DNA of 64,000 nt, taken from positions 22,575,001-22,639,000 of the forward strand of contig JAZBQD010000027.1 in assembly GCA_036583965.1 (NCBI GenBank), given 5' to 3'. The DNA comes from Prunella strophiata. Its lineage: Eukaryota > Chordata > Aves > Passeriformes > Prunellidae. The notes under the pieces are model-generated. The model searched no databases and was not told the DNA's origin. It saw nothing but the letters and a program-made list of their open reading frames with translations. Made by a program: the position numbers and the translations under genes. Position 1 is the stretch's first letter, and each line of letters opens with the position of its first letter. Positions 48,113 through 61,869 of this stretch are shown in pieces.

Positions 48113-51100
48113 TTCACTGTTCCTATTATTCCTATAAGCTAATTTGAACATTACATTGAGTTACATTTCTTGCTAGAGGAGTGAAATTTATATGAATATT
48201 TATATATATATGCTTACATATATAGAAATTTCACTTACATTAAATATTGTGAAATATAGTATTTCTACAGACATTCCTACCAGTAAACTTTTCTACCAGC
48301 ATGTTTGCATGAAATAAGCATATAGAAGCTGCACAATAGTGCATAATCAGTATATTTTCACAAGTAAGTTTTAAAATATTCATGCAGCTCTTCCACATGC
48401 AGACTTCATAAGTTCATCTACAGAAACATAAGCAGTACAGTACAGGATAAATGTAAGGATGCTCTGATTTTTTTGGTTTTTTTTTCAATTTTCATGTGGT
48501 AGTGGGAAATGTAATAATGTCAGAAGGCAAAGTGCACATAAACCAACCTGTCAGCTGGAAAGCTTCAGACCAGAGAAATTTTATAGTTGGTAGATGAATG
48601 TTTTGTACACATCTATGTATGCACTTCATGTGTAAAAAATGCTTGTGGTGAGGAGAGCAATGAGAAGTGATGTGGTTAGTGTGGAAAAGTGGTCACTATG
48701 GACAGAATGACCCTGGCAGGAATTGAACTTCTGGGCAGATTCTGCCATCCATCATCTTTTGATTTGTATTACAAGTGACAGCTGAACTGCCCGACACGAA
48801 TGCGCGCTTGAGGCTGAACTTTCAAATCCCCAAATATTTAGAAACAGAAAGCAGCAGGTCAGAGCCTGTTTCCCAGTGAGATGCTCCATGTTGCAGGATG
48901 TTTTAGTGACCTGCTTACTTGTCATTTCCAAGGAAGGGCAATCCCAGTCCAGAGCAGGGGGATGATTTTGCACTCAGCGATGGATGCGCTGGAAGTGGAT
49001 GCTCTGTGTGCATCCCCTGGACTTGTGCCTTTGCCAGAGAGCAGCAATGCCAGAGGGAAAATGTTAAAACAATCCTGCCTCTTTTCTTCTCTCTCCAATT
49101 CCACACTGATGTAAAAGGTCCTGCTATAATAGTAAAAGCAAGTTTGGCTCAGGGGTTCTCTCCAGGGGATAAATGATCGACTAGGATATTTTCCTCTGTC
49201 CTTGATGGCTAAATATATGGTCCCTGTGATTTTAAATGCATTTTTCCCAATAGAAATAATATAATGCAGGTGTCAGACCAAATGACTGCTACTCTAAAAC
49301 AAGGTGGCATGAAGCATGTTGGTCTATTAAAGTGTATTGGATTGGGAAGGTTATTTCATCTTTGGATGGTGTTATGGACATATCTGAGATCCTGGTTTTG
49401 CTCTGTACTCTGTTGGACTATATGACCCTTGTTCCTCTTTTCTCAGACAGGCAGCAAATTTTTAATGGAATTTTTGTTCTCAGAAGCTCTCTTTTATTTT
49501 CATTGCCTGCTCTGGGAAAATAAGGACTAAGATAGTCCAGGTTAACTCTGATCCTAGGGTTGAACAGGCCACTTGCAAGAGAAATTCACTACCCCAGGCA
49601 AATGGATGGTACGGCCTCGCCTCTGATATGTGAAATTTCTGAATTCAGTCTCCACTTTTCCAGTCCATGCTCTTTCCATTCCCACTACAAGCATGTCTCT
49701 CTGTATCTTTTCATTTATGATAACCTTCAAATTAATTTGATTTCTTAAAGAGGAACTTTTTGCAAAGAATTGGGGTGAAGAAAAAGCTTGTAACTTGCTA
49801 AAATGGAGTCACACATCTAAATGTCATTCTCAAATTAAAATCATCATTGCAGGCATTTTTAAAATTTTGCAATAGTTAGTTATTAGAGAAACCTTACCCA
49901 TCCTGAGCCAATATGTAAAAGAAGTTACCCCATTTATCAATATTTGGAGAGCTGGGGGTTTACCATGATCAGATATGTAAGCTAACTTTATGTCTAAATT
50001 GCTTCTAATTTCTAAATGTGAAAAAAGGCCTTTACTTCATCTTTTAAGGTGGATTTTATTGATCAAAACCTCCTGATGTTCCAGTGCTGTCCCTGGTTTA
50101 TCACCCCACAGCTCCCTGCTGAAGTTTCCAATATAAGGTACCCCCTTAGCAGTTGCACTGAGCTGGTAACAAGAGTTGCCAGAAGGCTCTGCAGTCTGGT
50201 CCCATCAAAATCAACTGCTTCTTTAGTAATTAATGGCTGAATTGTTAAATTAATTTGGAAAATCAGCTGGCTGATCTGGAAAAAAATATCTGAAAAGCTC
50301 TGTCCCCTGTCATCTCAGAGTCTGTTCACTGCGTGTTTGGTGATGATGATGGACTGAAATAATTGAAACTAGTGATTCCAAAAATAAAAGGATTTAGCAG
50401 CATTTTTAGTAACAGTAGTGCTGCTGAAAGAGTGGAAAAGAGGTTTTCTGTCACTGACCATGCTGTGTACTTTGCATAATAGAAGGGAGTGGTCACTATA
50501 AATGCAGTTGGAAATGAAAGGTCCCTTATCAGTGCTCCAGGCTTTTCTGGCAAGTGCCTGCTGGTGCTTCCACCCTGGATGGGTCTGAGCTGTGAACCTC
50601 TGGGATGTTTCCCAGTGCCCTGGGGCTGCTCTCTGAGTGTGCAGCTGCTCATCTCAGTGCTGCATCTGTGCCCCACATCCCCTGGCTGTGGGTCTGGGGC
50701 ATCCTAAGGGACCAGACCACCCCACTCCCATATCACTTTTCAGCTTCACATCACCCTTCCCCACAGTAACTGGTGCAGACCTGGCTCTGAGCTGAGTGCT
50801 GGGAGATGGCAGGTGCACAGTTTTTGTCACAGTCTGTCACAAGGCTGTCACAGAGTACCCAGCAAGAGCTGTTCTTTGGCCTAGAGCTTCAAAAGCAGAA
50901 GAGGAAAGCTCTGGAAAGGAATGGACAGAGGAAGACAAACTTCATTTTGTCTTGGCACAAAAAACACACCACAGGACACCTGGATGCTTGTGAAGAGAAA
51001 CAAGTTCCTGAATTTTTTTGCTGAAAACCTTTGTTATTAGAGAAGCCTAAGTGACATCCCCCACCCCCATACATTGTGATTGTCTGCCAGAAATAATTCT

Positions 51101-51240
51101 TGCTAATAAATAACACATGGTGATCACAGCTATTTCTGAATGTAACTTCAGCACTGCTTATGAATAACTAAATATATGCAAGGTAAATGAAGGAGGGTTA
51201 ATTAACTGGCTGGGCAATACCTTAGAAATTCTCATTACAG

Positions 51241-51298
51241 TTTGAGGCTGGACTGAAAGGCCTCCTGAGGGCTCTTCCAACCTGAATTATCTTATGAG
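51241..51298 (+). mobile_element. CR1 LINE 3'-end fragment
   Basis: GGCTGGACTGAAAGGCCTCC, then TGAGGGCTCTTCCAACCTGA, then ATTATCTTATGAG follows the CR1 3' end in sense orientation (GGCTGGACTAGATGATCTC - AGGTCCCTTCCAACCTGA - ATTCTATGAT). It is old and truncated. Confidence 0.7.
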
Positions 51299-53166
51299 AC
51301 TGTTTAGAAGGTAGTTGGTGGCAGAACAGTTTTAAGAGTCCCTAATATTGAGGAGCTGGCAGTAAAAGCTGCATCCTTGGTGGTAATGGACACTGATGGG
51401 AAGATGGAACCAACAAAATGAGGTTTGCTACCATTGGAAAGCCTATCTGCTTCTCACTAAGTTATTTTTTTTAGGATGTTCTATTTATATACCTTTGGAT
51501 GTCAGCTGGAGCAAGATAAGTTTATTTTGGCAACAATTTTTAAAAGGGAAGAAAAAACATGGTTGAATTTAGTTTTCATGAAGTGGATGGCTTCATCTGC
51601 AAAGACAGGAGAAAATGCAGGTAAAAAATCTTTGTCTTTTTCTAAAATCAAGTCTTTTGGATTTTCACTAGTAGTTTCACATCAAAATTGATTATTTTTC
51701 CTAGGATTATTTTAATTATTAAATTTAAATTATTTTTTGAATATTTATATTGCATAAAATAAATCATTGAATACAGTGACATTTCATTATAGCTTTGGGT
51801 TTTGCTTTTCATTTAGTTATGGAAATAGATTTATTGTTCTGCTTTGGTTCTTTGATCCACTTTTTGAGTAAGAAGGGCCCAGTTCAGAAGTCAGAGCTCA
51901 GAGGCATTTATCAACCCAGTGCATGTTTGCTGATATTGAAGCAAGCCATCTCCCAGTGGTTATTTTATAAGAGGGAACATCAGGGGTTTGCTGTAATGAA
52001 CATTTCCACATGTGCCAAGTGTCAAAGGCAAGGGGAACAGCACAAGGGAGCCCAGCCAAAGGCACAGAGCCTGCTCCTCCTGGGTGTGACACCAGCACAG
52101 CTGAGCTGAGCTCATCCTGCCCTCTGTGCACACAGGGTGAGTGCTGTGGCCACCAGGGCTCAGCCAGACCAGGAGAGAGGAGAGGATGCAGCCATGGTGC
52201 TGGCAGGGCAATGGCAGCAGGTGTCAAAGGGGCAGTGAGGGCTTCCTTGGGGTGCTGCTGTGTGGGGAGGTGCTCTCTGGGGCTGGCTGGGGGGTGGGAT
52301 GTGCTCTGGAGGCAGGAGCTGCCTGCCTCTGTGCCTGGGCACGAGGGATTAACCTGCCTTCACTTCAGCATTGCTCAGAACGTGCCTGGTTCTGGATGCA
52401 TCTCCAGACAGAGACATCAAGGCTTTAAAACACAGGGACTGACAAAGCCCAGAGACTTCCCTTCCCTGCCACCTGTGGGGCTTTTTGGGATTTCTGCAGC
52501 TGCTCGTGCACTGCAGTTTCTGCTGGGGAAGTCTCAGATCCTGAGTCCTGACACCCCTCACAAGGTTATCAGCTCATTCCTGGTAAGAACATCTGATCTG
52601 TGCTGCCCAGATTTACTGCCTCCAAATCACAGCCATTTGCTGTGGTAACAACTGGCTTGAGTAGTTCTAATCCATGGCAGAATTACTTTGAAAGGTTTGG
52701 GGGCATACAGGGATAACAGTGAGCAGCCAGAGAAAAAGCCATTTACTTGATTAAAAGGCCCCCAGATATATTGAGTTCATTTCATAGAGGATTTACAGCC
52801 ATCTTATTGGAACTTTTTTCTCTTACAGGCTGAATTCAAATAAGAATTTGTGTAGTTCAAGGAGAAATCCAGTCAGGCACACACAAATCTGTTATCATGA
52901 GATGCATTGATAACCCCAGTCTGTTAGGCTACACTTTATTTTCAACAGCAGTAAAGTGGCCATAAATCTATAGACTGACTCTGTTCTAATAAAAGTACAT
53001 TAAATGAAGGCACAGGAAGTCCCTTTTTCTGTGATTTTCTTTTTTCACCTTAGCAAACTGTGGCCTATTGCTCTCCCTCACATCACCTGCAAAATGGAGC
53101 TGCTCTGTTTGTGCTAAACACCAGCCACCATGTTCCAAGAGCTGATGGGCTGTTGAGTTCAAGCAG

Positions 53167-53188
53167 TAATAATAATAATAATAATAAT
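53167..53188. repeat. (TAA)7 microsatellite
   Basis: A clean TAA trinucleotide run of about seven units in the CRB1 intron. Confidence 0.9.
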
Positions 53189-55571
53189 CTGTTTGGGACT
53201 CATTTAAGGAGCACAGATTCATGTCAAGCCAAACACTGCACAGGCCACTGGAAAAGGCAAACTATTTTTAAGATGTTATAAACATCACCTATTTTCTTTA
53301 ACTGCTTTACCCTTTAATGGTTTGTATCTATAAACAGCTATTTTTCAGGTCCTTGACTAGTTTACTCCTTGCTGCTTTGATACCTGTGGCAGCACTGAGT
53401 GCACTTTAGCTGATTTTCCAATGTTTATCATCAGTGAGACCACACACTCCTTTTCCTTCTGCACACCTCAGAACTCTTCAGTTCATCTTGGGGATTCAAA
53501 AGTGGCAGCTGCATTGTATAGACATTGCTCTTGTCCCCTGAAGTGACTCCTGACAGGTGCAGTATTTGCTGCACTGTGAACCTGATGCCTAACAAGTTTC
53601 AGGATTATCTGGTAAGAAAAGTGTTTGAATTCTCTCAGATTGGGAAGCAGAAAGCAAGAGTTTAAACAATCTTAGGAAGCACTGCTGCAGGGCTTTTCTC
53701 TAGTTTTGCATCCTTCATGAGTAAGAAAAGGGACAGTTTGTAGGAGATTCAGCTGTGGAGCCCTGAACACCTGAAGGTCTCAGTGGGCTGAGGTTTGGCT
53801 GCTTCCCCTTGCAGGCAGCCAGCCCAGAGCTCCAGCTCAGGGGAGCTGAAGGTGCCACAATCTGGCTCTGCTGCCTTCTGTGGGCTGGGCAACACCCCGA
53901 GGTAGCATCACTGCTTTTTCCTCTGCATCTTAGGAACTTCTCCTGCTGGCCCCAGCTTCACTGGGAGGAGACTATCCTGTTGTCCCTCACCTCCCTCTGA
54001 AAATATCTCTGAACCTCAAGATCTCAAGAGCTGTAGATCATCTTGAATTTCCAGCATTGCATTTGCTGTTTCTGCCATCAGCTCCTGAGTTATTTTCCTG
54101 AAAGCTGCAGGGAAATACAATCCCACTGCCTGGAGGGCCTGAATGAGACTCTGAGTCCTGTACCTGCCCCTGTGGACATTGCTGAAGAAAAAACTTAGGT
54201 GAAAAATTCTGATGTGTGCAGAACATCCACACATCAGTATTTAGGCAGTTCATCTTGAAGAAGAAAGATTTTAAGTAATCTTTTATATTCCTTTTTTGTT
54301 TTCTTGTGGGTGTTATTGTCGGAATATTTTCTTGAATGTCTCTGAAGAAATTATGTTCACTACAACCTCTTTATAGTATATGTTTTCATATAATGTAGTT
54401 TGAATAGTTTGTCTTAGTTGACACCTGACAGTTTTAATTGATTCCTTCCTGGAAAATGTCAACTTTCAGTTTTCTGACAGTTCTTGAAATCAAGGAAAAA
54501 GCACAGAGAGAATTCATGTTAGTTGCTATGATGATAAATTGGTCATCTGGCTTGACCAGTTATAGATCAGAAAAATGCAATCTTTACTCTGAAGGAAGAA
54601 TTATGTTTGTGGCAGTCTGTGAGAAAATGAAGAAGATGGAGATGATTGAAGTCTGGGATTTAGCTGGGCTTGCAGAGAAAGCACCTCATTAAGAAATTCT
54701 GACAGCCTCCCTCCTGGCACGTGAAGTTGCACTGTTGTGACACTGCAGAAGTTAATGAGGAGGTTTGTTCTAATTATAGTGGAGCAAGAAACTGGAGATT
54801 GGAGCTGGAGCTCTCTGAAGCGTTGCAGCTAAATTGTAAAGCAGACTTCAGTGAAACAAGGGTGGTGTTCACATTAGTCCTGATCTCCAGTCAGACCAGC
54901 TTACCCAGACCTCCTCCTCCCCCCCACACTGGGCTGCAGGACCATTCCCTGATCACTTTAAACAGTGCTGTGTTTAAATCAGAGCAATTTGCCCCCTCCT
55001 CAGTGCTGGTACATGCAGCAATACATGGCTTAGGTGCCCTTCTGTTGGCAGTATTAGCCTTTTGGCCACGAAGCTTTTCCAGCTAGGAAAGCTCACTTTT
55101 AGGAATTAACCTTTAAAGAACAGGTTACCTGCAGTAACTATAATTCAACTACTTTATTTATTTCTTTAACTACAGTATTGATATCTGGTTTGTATTAACT
55201 GTTTAATGCAAGCAGTCCAGACATGCAAACAGAGGAGTTTAGTACATCTGGGATGGTCTGTGTTAGGCAGAAGGAATAATAGTCCTGGTTTTGGCCACCA
55301 TACTGTGCATGAGCTCAGCCATGCACCCAAAAGAGCCAGAAGTACATAAGCAGCCCCTTAAAATCTGCATCAGATGTTTTGTTGGATCAGTGTCTCACAG
55401 ACTGCTGAATGCCTTTTAGGCAGCAGTGTTGGTTGCACAGAGAGAAGTGATTTGGGTGGCAGTTTGGGAGGGCAGCTCTCATTAAGCTGTGGGCTTTGAG
55501 AAGGCTCCTTGATAGTGCTTCTGCAGCAACTGCCAGTGCTAATTTTGTAAGTGTTCCAGCTCTTTTTAAGA

Positions 55572-55685
55572 TCATCCGAGTGGTGCAGCACAGATTAAAT
55601 GTGCAGCTCCAATGTGTTGTTTTGAGATGCCTTTTAAAATTCTATCGACAGCCTCTGGTGTAGGAACTTCACCATCTGCTGCAAT
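55572..55685 (-). other. Orphan exon-like open segment, unidentified (37 codons + stop)
   Basis: On the - strand a strong acceptor (TTTTTCCCTCTCATCCTTTCAG) is followed by 37 open codons and TGA. The translation begins IAADGEVPTPEAVDRILKGI and continues SKQHIGAAHLICAAPLG. The composition is protein-like, with a helix start at PTPEAVDRIL, and is not low-complexity. No transmembrane segment is present, so it does not look like an alternative crumbs tail, although it lies inside the CRB1 intron on the same strand. The family was not recognised. It may be an old retrocopy, an alternative CRB1 last exon, or chance. Confidence 0.25.
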
Positions 55686-56615
55686 CTGAAAGGATGAGAG
55701 GGAAAAATCTATAGCTGGTGCAAATCCAGGCAAACCATGCTGAGGAGGAGTTTGTCCCATAGCTGCTATAACACAGACTAGACAAATGTTTTAGTAAAGG
55801 TGTCAGTCTCTGGGGTGCAACATCCTTTTCCAGTTTGGGAAATGCTTTGGGGCATCATACAGAATTATTTTTGTGCATGGCTGCCAGCACAGTGTATCAG
55901 GTGGTGTTTCTTCACAGGGGATAACTGCTTTGCAGCTTTGAGACAGCAGATTCTGTGTGAGTACATCTTGGTGGTGGATAAAAGCCTCATCAGGCAAGCA
56001 TCTTGCAGGAAGAAATGGGAGATATTTAAACTCAAGACTATCACTGAAAACTCTGGCTTTCTGTTTTTCCCTGCATGTGGCCAGGTTGAGTTTACTGCAT
56101 CCCTGTAGCTGCCATCAGTAGAAGTGGCCCATGAAGAGGGGTTTGGAAGAACACAGAGGCTTTTTGAGGAAATCTGCTGTCATGGGAAAGTGAAGTGGGT
56201 GGGAAGGGGTCAGGAGGTTAAACCCCCAAACAGGAGAAGAATAAGAAAAGATGCTACAGTGCTGAAGATGAGTGCAGGACAGTTTCCAAGGAAAAGAGAT
56301 GGAGAGAGGTTCAGTAGACAGAGTGAAATAGTTAAAATGATGAGAAAGAAGAATGGATTTCAAAACTGCTTTCTTCATTGATTGCACAGGTGTTGGTCAG
56401 ACCAGCATGTGCAGGATGATGTTGTGACATTCAAGATGGGGCTGATGGTAATGACAGCATTTGGAGAAGAGAATGAGGGCAGGGAAGGGTAATGAAGACT
56501 ATCAACAGCTAAGTCAAGGAAGCAACTAAACCATTCCTACTGCAAACCTCTGCTGTTCTGATTTTTCCATGTATGTTTATCTGTCCTTCTAGATTCCAAT
56601 CTCTTCTTTACAGGA

Positions 56616-56628
56616 AAAAAAAAAAAAG
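56616..56628. repeat. Poly-A run
   Basis: A homopolymer of about 13 A residues in the CRB1 intron, without a recognisable element attached. Confidence 0.7.
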
Positions 56629-58663
56629 CACAAGAGATTTTGCTGAGGTATTTGCAATGTGGAAGTACTGTCTGAGTGAATATTTGCTTGTTGTTTCTCC
56701 TCACTAATGTGTTTTCCTTGCACATTGTTTACACCAGACATGATTTGCCTGTATTAGGAATTATCAGTCTCAATTAACTGTAATGGATTTGCACAACCTG
56801 ACTTGTGCTCAATGTGGAGTTGCTCAAAATTCCACTTTTCAGCACACAACAATTGAGGTTAAAGATCTCTTTCCTCATCAGTGATGTCAGTGGCAGGTGT
56901 TCTTTTATTTCTGTAATCAGGTCTTTGAGAACAGCCCCCAGGACCCATCAAAGCCCAGCATCACAAAGGGTGCAGCCTCCTCCTGTGGGCTGTGGTCCCT
57001 GCCTGTGACCATGGGTAGCAGGCTCTGGTCCTCTTCCCCAGGTCCTGGTTCTCTTGCTGAAACTCAGTGCTGAAATTGAGAGCCCTGCCTCTCCCCACTT
57101 TCTGTGGGAAGGAGAAACTGCTCTGTCCAGTGAGGCACAACAAACAGGTGGGTCAGCTGTGTATGGCATAGCACAGGCTGTTACAATTCCTGCCCAATTT
57201 TGTAACTGCCAGACACTTTCCATCCCTGTGATTCTCTGCTAGTAAGCAAAGGCAACGATCTCCAAACTGCTCCATGAAATTCTTCTGCACTCTTGGTGCT
57301 GAGCTCCTGCAAACCAGCCATGTGTTGGTACCTAGCATTAATAGGATGCTGTCAAGTGGTGATGAAGGAGCACTGTGACTGTTTCACACTGTCAGACAGC
57401 AAGGTATCGAGTCAGCAGCGAGCCTTTGCTGGGAGCAGCACTTCGATTGCAGCCATCTCCTGCTTCCAACTGTAAATATTAATAGGATAAGATAGACCTT
57501 TACTGGCTGCATAAGATTTGCCTTAGCCTGCTACGTGACACTGCCACGTTACTTCACTAATTATATTCCTTGAGAAAAACTTTCAGGGCTGTTTTTATCC
57601 CACTGACTGGTTTTTGTTGGGTTTTTTTTATTTTTTCCTAGTAGAAAGCTGATTTGAGACAACAAAAATCATTATGGTTTAGCTTCAGGAGAGACTTTGG
57701 AAGAGGTGCATGTAGGTAAAGTGTAAATGAAAAGAAAAACCTACAAACTGCTATATTGGTAATTATTCAGACTTGATTTAGACCTTTCATTTGTTAGCAG
57801 AGTTAGTTTTTATCTTTTTTAAAGAGTGCTTTTATCTTGTTGATAGAATTGTGTGTGTGTCTACCCCTGAATCTCACCACTGTCCTCAGGGATTCTTGGA
57901 TCAAGTACTGCACAGCTAATATATGAACTATCATTGTATCAGTTATTAATATCATTGTATTGGTATTGCTGGCATTCAACAGGTTTGCATCTGAGTGTGA
58001 AATGGATGAAGCCAACTCTGATAATTGCTTTTTGGGTATCTGCTGAAGATGCAAATGTTTTAGAAAGTCTGTGTTATAGCCAGCACAGCACATGAGAGAA
58101 AGGTCTTTGAAAATGCAGTAGAAATTTCTTTTAACTTTCTACTCCACGCTTTTACCTTACTGCCACCTAAAGATAACTAACAGAAAAGTACATTGTACTA
58201 CAGATTAGAGAGTTTTACCCTGATATGCTGGGAAGGAATGGCAACCCTATCAATGTCTTTCTTTTAAGAAGAATTCCTACACTTTCAGATTTTCTGGAAG
58301 ATCATACTTCTTGGAAATAGGAAAGCAATCTGCTGACTCAGCTCACTGAATTTACCTCTGGTCCTCCAAGGCAAGGCATGCTGACTCTGAGGCCAGCTCA
58401 CCCTGTTTCTGGCCAGGCCTGTTTAACTCAGATCTCCTCAGCACAGGCTGAAAGTAGCATTTTCTACAGTGCATGGGGTCAGGTCACCTCTCTGTGCAGG
58501 TGTAAGGCATTTCTGGTACAAGCCCTCCTTGATTGCACCTGTCTCAGATGTGAGCTGTCTGCTGTCCAACAGGCTCCTCCTCCTCAGAGCCATCCTTGGT
58601 GCTTTATTTCTTATTCAGTAGTTTTCAGTTTGGAGAATGCCTGCCTTTAAAGCAGCCTTGGGT

Positions 58664-58780
58664 CAGAGAGGGCAACTGAGGCATGAAATAGAAACACAAT
58701 TAGCCCATGACCACTTAGGCAACCCATGGTGGAAATGGTGACTGAATTTAATCTCTTTCCTTTCCCCAAACTCTGCCTGT
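58664..58780 (+). mobile_element. MIR/CORE-SINE-like fragment
   Basis: GAGAGGGCAACTGAGGCATG, then AATTAGCCCATGACCACTTA, then GGTGGAAATGGTGACTGAAT and ACTCTGCCTG follow the MIR word order (GAGGAAACTGAGGC - CTTGCCCAAGGTCACAC - AGTGGCAGAGC-GGGATTCGAA - CTCTGCCTC). It is diverged. Confidence 0.4.
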
Positions 58781-60547
58781 CAGTCCCACCAGGGCAGCAC
58801 AGCCCAGCACTGGCCCCTGCCAGTGGCACTGGTGAGGTCTGGCTCAGGGTGTGCCCTCCAGGCTCTGCCTTGCTGGGTGTCTGCACAGTTACTGGGCCAG
58901 TAATGCAGGAAGCCCTGAGCAGGAGAACCTGGGCCTGACAGGTGATCTTTCATAGAGCTGCTTTCATTTTTGGTTGGAGAGAAGCATGGCATTCTCTTTT
59001 GTTTAAACTGCAATATTACACTGGTAATAAATCCCTCATATGTGCATGCTATGGGTTACAGTCTGCACTTGGGCTAAACTCACATTTCCACATCAATGAC
59101 CTGTTGTTATTTATTGGCTGAGCACCAGGGCAGATATCTTTCCCAGGATGGCCATTCAGGACTCCTCTCAGGCAAATACCCTGGAGTGCAGTCCCTCACT
59201 CTGTTCCTGAGGGTCAGCTCCCTGCCCTATAGGGACTGTAGAGATTCAAGCCTGCTTTGGTTTCATTTATTATTTCAGATGTTGGAAGGATCTGGCTCCA
59301 CCAGCCTCACTAGTGGCGACTGCCTCAAGCCAGTGATGATCCATTTTGTTAAAGTGGTCCTGGCTGTGGTCCTGTTGCAGCATTCAGAGATTGTTCATCC
59401 TCTGTCAAAGTTCCACTCTCTGTGAACTCTCACAAACCTGACAATTTGCTTGCTGGCTATCTGTATTTTTCATACCACAAATAGGCCATTTAATTCAAGT
59501 AAAAATGTGATCAGTGATTTCCAAAATGCTTTTTTGTATGGCTCTGAGTAACTCTTCTGATTGATACTTCCATCCTTTCTTTAAATATTCCCAAACTCAT
59601 ATGCATTAGCAAAGTAATCAGAAAAGCAAGTTATATATATTTTGGCAGAAGTTTCATACATTAGTGTTTTCTCCTGGAAGAATGCTTCTGCTTCCTCCTT
59701 CATCAGTAGTTTTGGGAGAGGATGGAAAGAAATGATCAGAAGCTAGGAATCTTTGACTCCAAATTTCCTAGAAGTGAAGTAAGTTGTTTCAGGTCTTTGG
59801 GTCCAGGCCAGTTGCAGTCTGAGCAGCCTGAGTGCTCCTCCAAGGCAGAGTGGGTAGCTGATACTGAATGGAAATTTAGTTTTCCTGCCTACTCCATCTA
59901 GAGAACTTTACTGTTTTGGAGATTATTGCTTAGCAGCAGGTTCTACCAATAATGCTTTAGTAGATTTAAAGTGTCTAAAGCATCCTGGGTTAGACTGTGG
60001 TTCTCTCCCTCTGTCCAATTCCTAGTGAAGAACAAGATAATAACACTTGGGCACGTTACAGAGGTGCCCCAAGCATTCACTTGAAATAATGAAGTAATTT
60101 TTCCTCTGTTCAGGTGCAGCCCAGGTGTTCAGTGCTGTCCCCATCTGTTTGATTTTCACAAATCCATTTTTCTTATGATTTTCCTTATTTGTGTAATTTT
60201 GTTTCCCTCAGTATCACTTTGTGCCTCCAAGATCTCCTTCAGAACCACCTTTTTTATGGTTTCCAGAAAGGGCAACACTGGCAGCACTGAGGGGTTTTTG
60301 GGACTCATCATTCCCCAGACAGATCCACAGCTACCACTGGGGTTCCACTGACAGTATCACCCACTGAAAGGACAGGTGAACATTTGGGTGGGATAATGAC
60401 TTCCAAACCTGCAGAAAGTGACAGAAGACTCTGCCTTTACTACTGGCATTAGGTCTACCTTGAAGGAGGTGTTACATTTTCATATGTACAGAAACCAAGC
60501 ATTTTCTTTCAGCCTGGATGAGGTTTGTGTTTATTAAAGAATAATTA

Positions 60548-60564
60548 AATTATTTTAAATAATT
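60548..60564. repeat. Perfect AT inverted repeat 8-1-8
   Basis: AATTATTT, T, AAATAATT. This short palindrome in AT-rich intron DNA is probably a composition effect. Confidence 0.7.
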
Positions 60565-61855
60565 AAAACAAATAAGAAGGGACCAAGTGAAATGTTCCAA
60601 GAGACACAGCAGTGTCCTTCACTGGTTAGTGAAGTGGTTAACAATAGTGGTTAGCAATATTCTGGTTAGTTCACAAAATGGTAGCATTTGGGATAAAAAA
60701 AGGCAACAGTGAAATCCCTGTATAAAATCTGAGCCTATTTTGACTTTTCACTGAGGGATTAGAGTGAGCCTAGATAAAACCAGACACATGCATTAGCATT
60801 GGTGAATACAAGTGAAATTAGCCTTGCAGAAGAGGTGGTGCTGCCAGGCCCTCCCAGAGCTTGGTCTCTAGTTTGTCATTGATTTTAATTGGGAGCAGGT
60901 TTGGGCTTTTCTTTGGAGTTTATTTTGGCTTGGGTTGGGAGTTTTTTTGGGTGTGCAGTTTTTTGTGTGTGTGCACTTTTGTTTTATGCTGCTGGGGGTT
61001 TTTTGTTGTGTTATTTTGTTGGTGGTGTTCCAAGATTATCAGCTCCCAGGTGTCAGCCAGGCTGTGCTCACTCCATGCATCCTGTTCCTGCAGAACTGAC
61101 ACAAAGTCAGCAGGGGAGAAAGGTCTTGTTACAGGCTGATCAGGGAAGCAACTACACCTTTAATTCACCCACAAATGGTTCCTGCTTGGAGAAGAGGGAG
61201 CAGAGGGTCCTGTCCCTTTGGAGATAAGAAGAGGACAGCTTGTGATGTTACCAGTGCTTCCCCAGACAGAAAGAGAAGTATTTCTATTTATTTCTGGAAT
61301 GGATAAATTAAACCCCAAAGTATTCATGTGTTTGAGAATCCCCAGAATCCCTACCCTACCATTTCTCAGGGACCACCAACAATCAAAGCTGTCTCCACTG
61401 GTGCAAAATCTGTTCTCTCTAAATAATTACAAAGATTTGTAAAGCTGCTGATTTCCTTGTCCTTTGAATTACAGCAGTATCACATTTTTTACTTCAGTGC
61501 TCTTATTTTTTTGGAAAACTGAATAATTTGTTCTACCAAATATGATTTGAATAAATTTAAGGACTGTTGTGTTTGCTGCACATTTAGATTGGTAGAATAT
61601 TCAGATATTTGTGTAAGAAGCTCTTCCTCTTGCTTAAACAGTTCTCTGTATCAAAATAGATAAATGTTCTTGATCATTTGAAAACAAAATTTTTTCAGAT
61701 TCTCAGAACAGGAATTATTTTTATTTCTTTTCAGTGGAGTAATATTCCATAAGCCTAGTAAAGTGTGTAATTTTTCTCAGATGTTATTAGGAATGGAGTT
61801 TTATATCAAGAACTGAAAAATAGAAGAGAACATTAGGTCTCATGAAGTATGTAAG

Positions 61856-61869
61856 AAAAAAAAAAAAAA
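61856..61869. repeat. Poly-A run
   Basis: A homopolymer of 14 A residues in the CRB1 intron. Confidence 0.8.

Noticed and set aside
50326..50676. - strand ORF of 116 codons with a hydrophobic stretch, considered as an alternative CRB1 membrane tail
   Set aside because: The acceptor before the hydrophobic part (near 50,434) puts a phase-0 join out of frame and gives a stop after five codons. There is no FERM or PDZ motif.
52010..52648. + strand ORF of 212 codons, the longest continuous ORF in the window
   Set aside because: It lies in a GC-rich patch of the CRB1 intron, is rich in Gly, Ser, Pro and Cys without any domain, and overlaps equally open frames on both strands. Chance is the best explanation.
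60873..61030. T/G-rich hydrophobic ORF (PHE/TRP/GLY-rich)
   Set aside because: It is a low-complexity T/G tract. The translation simply reflects composition.
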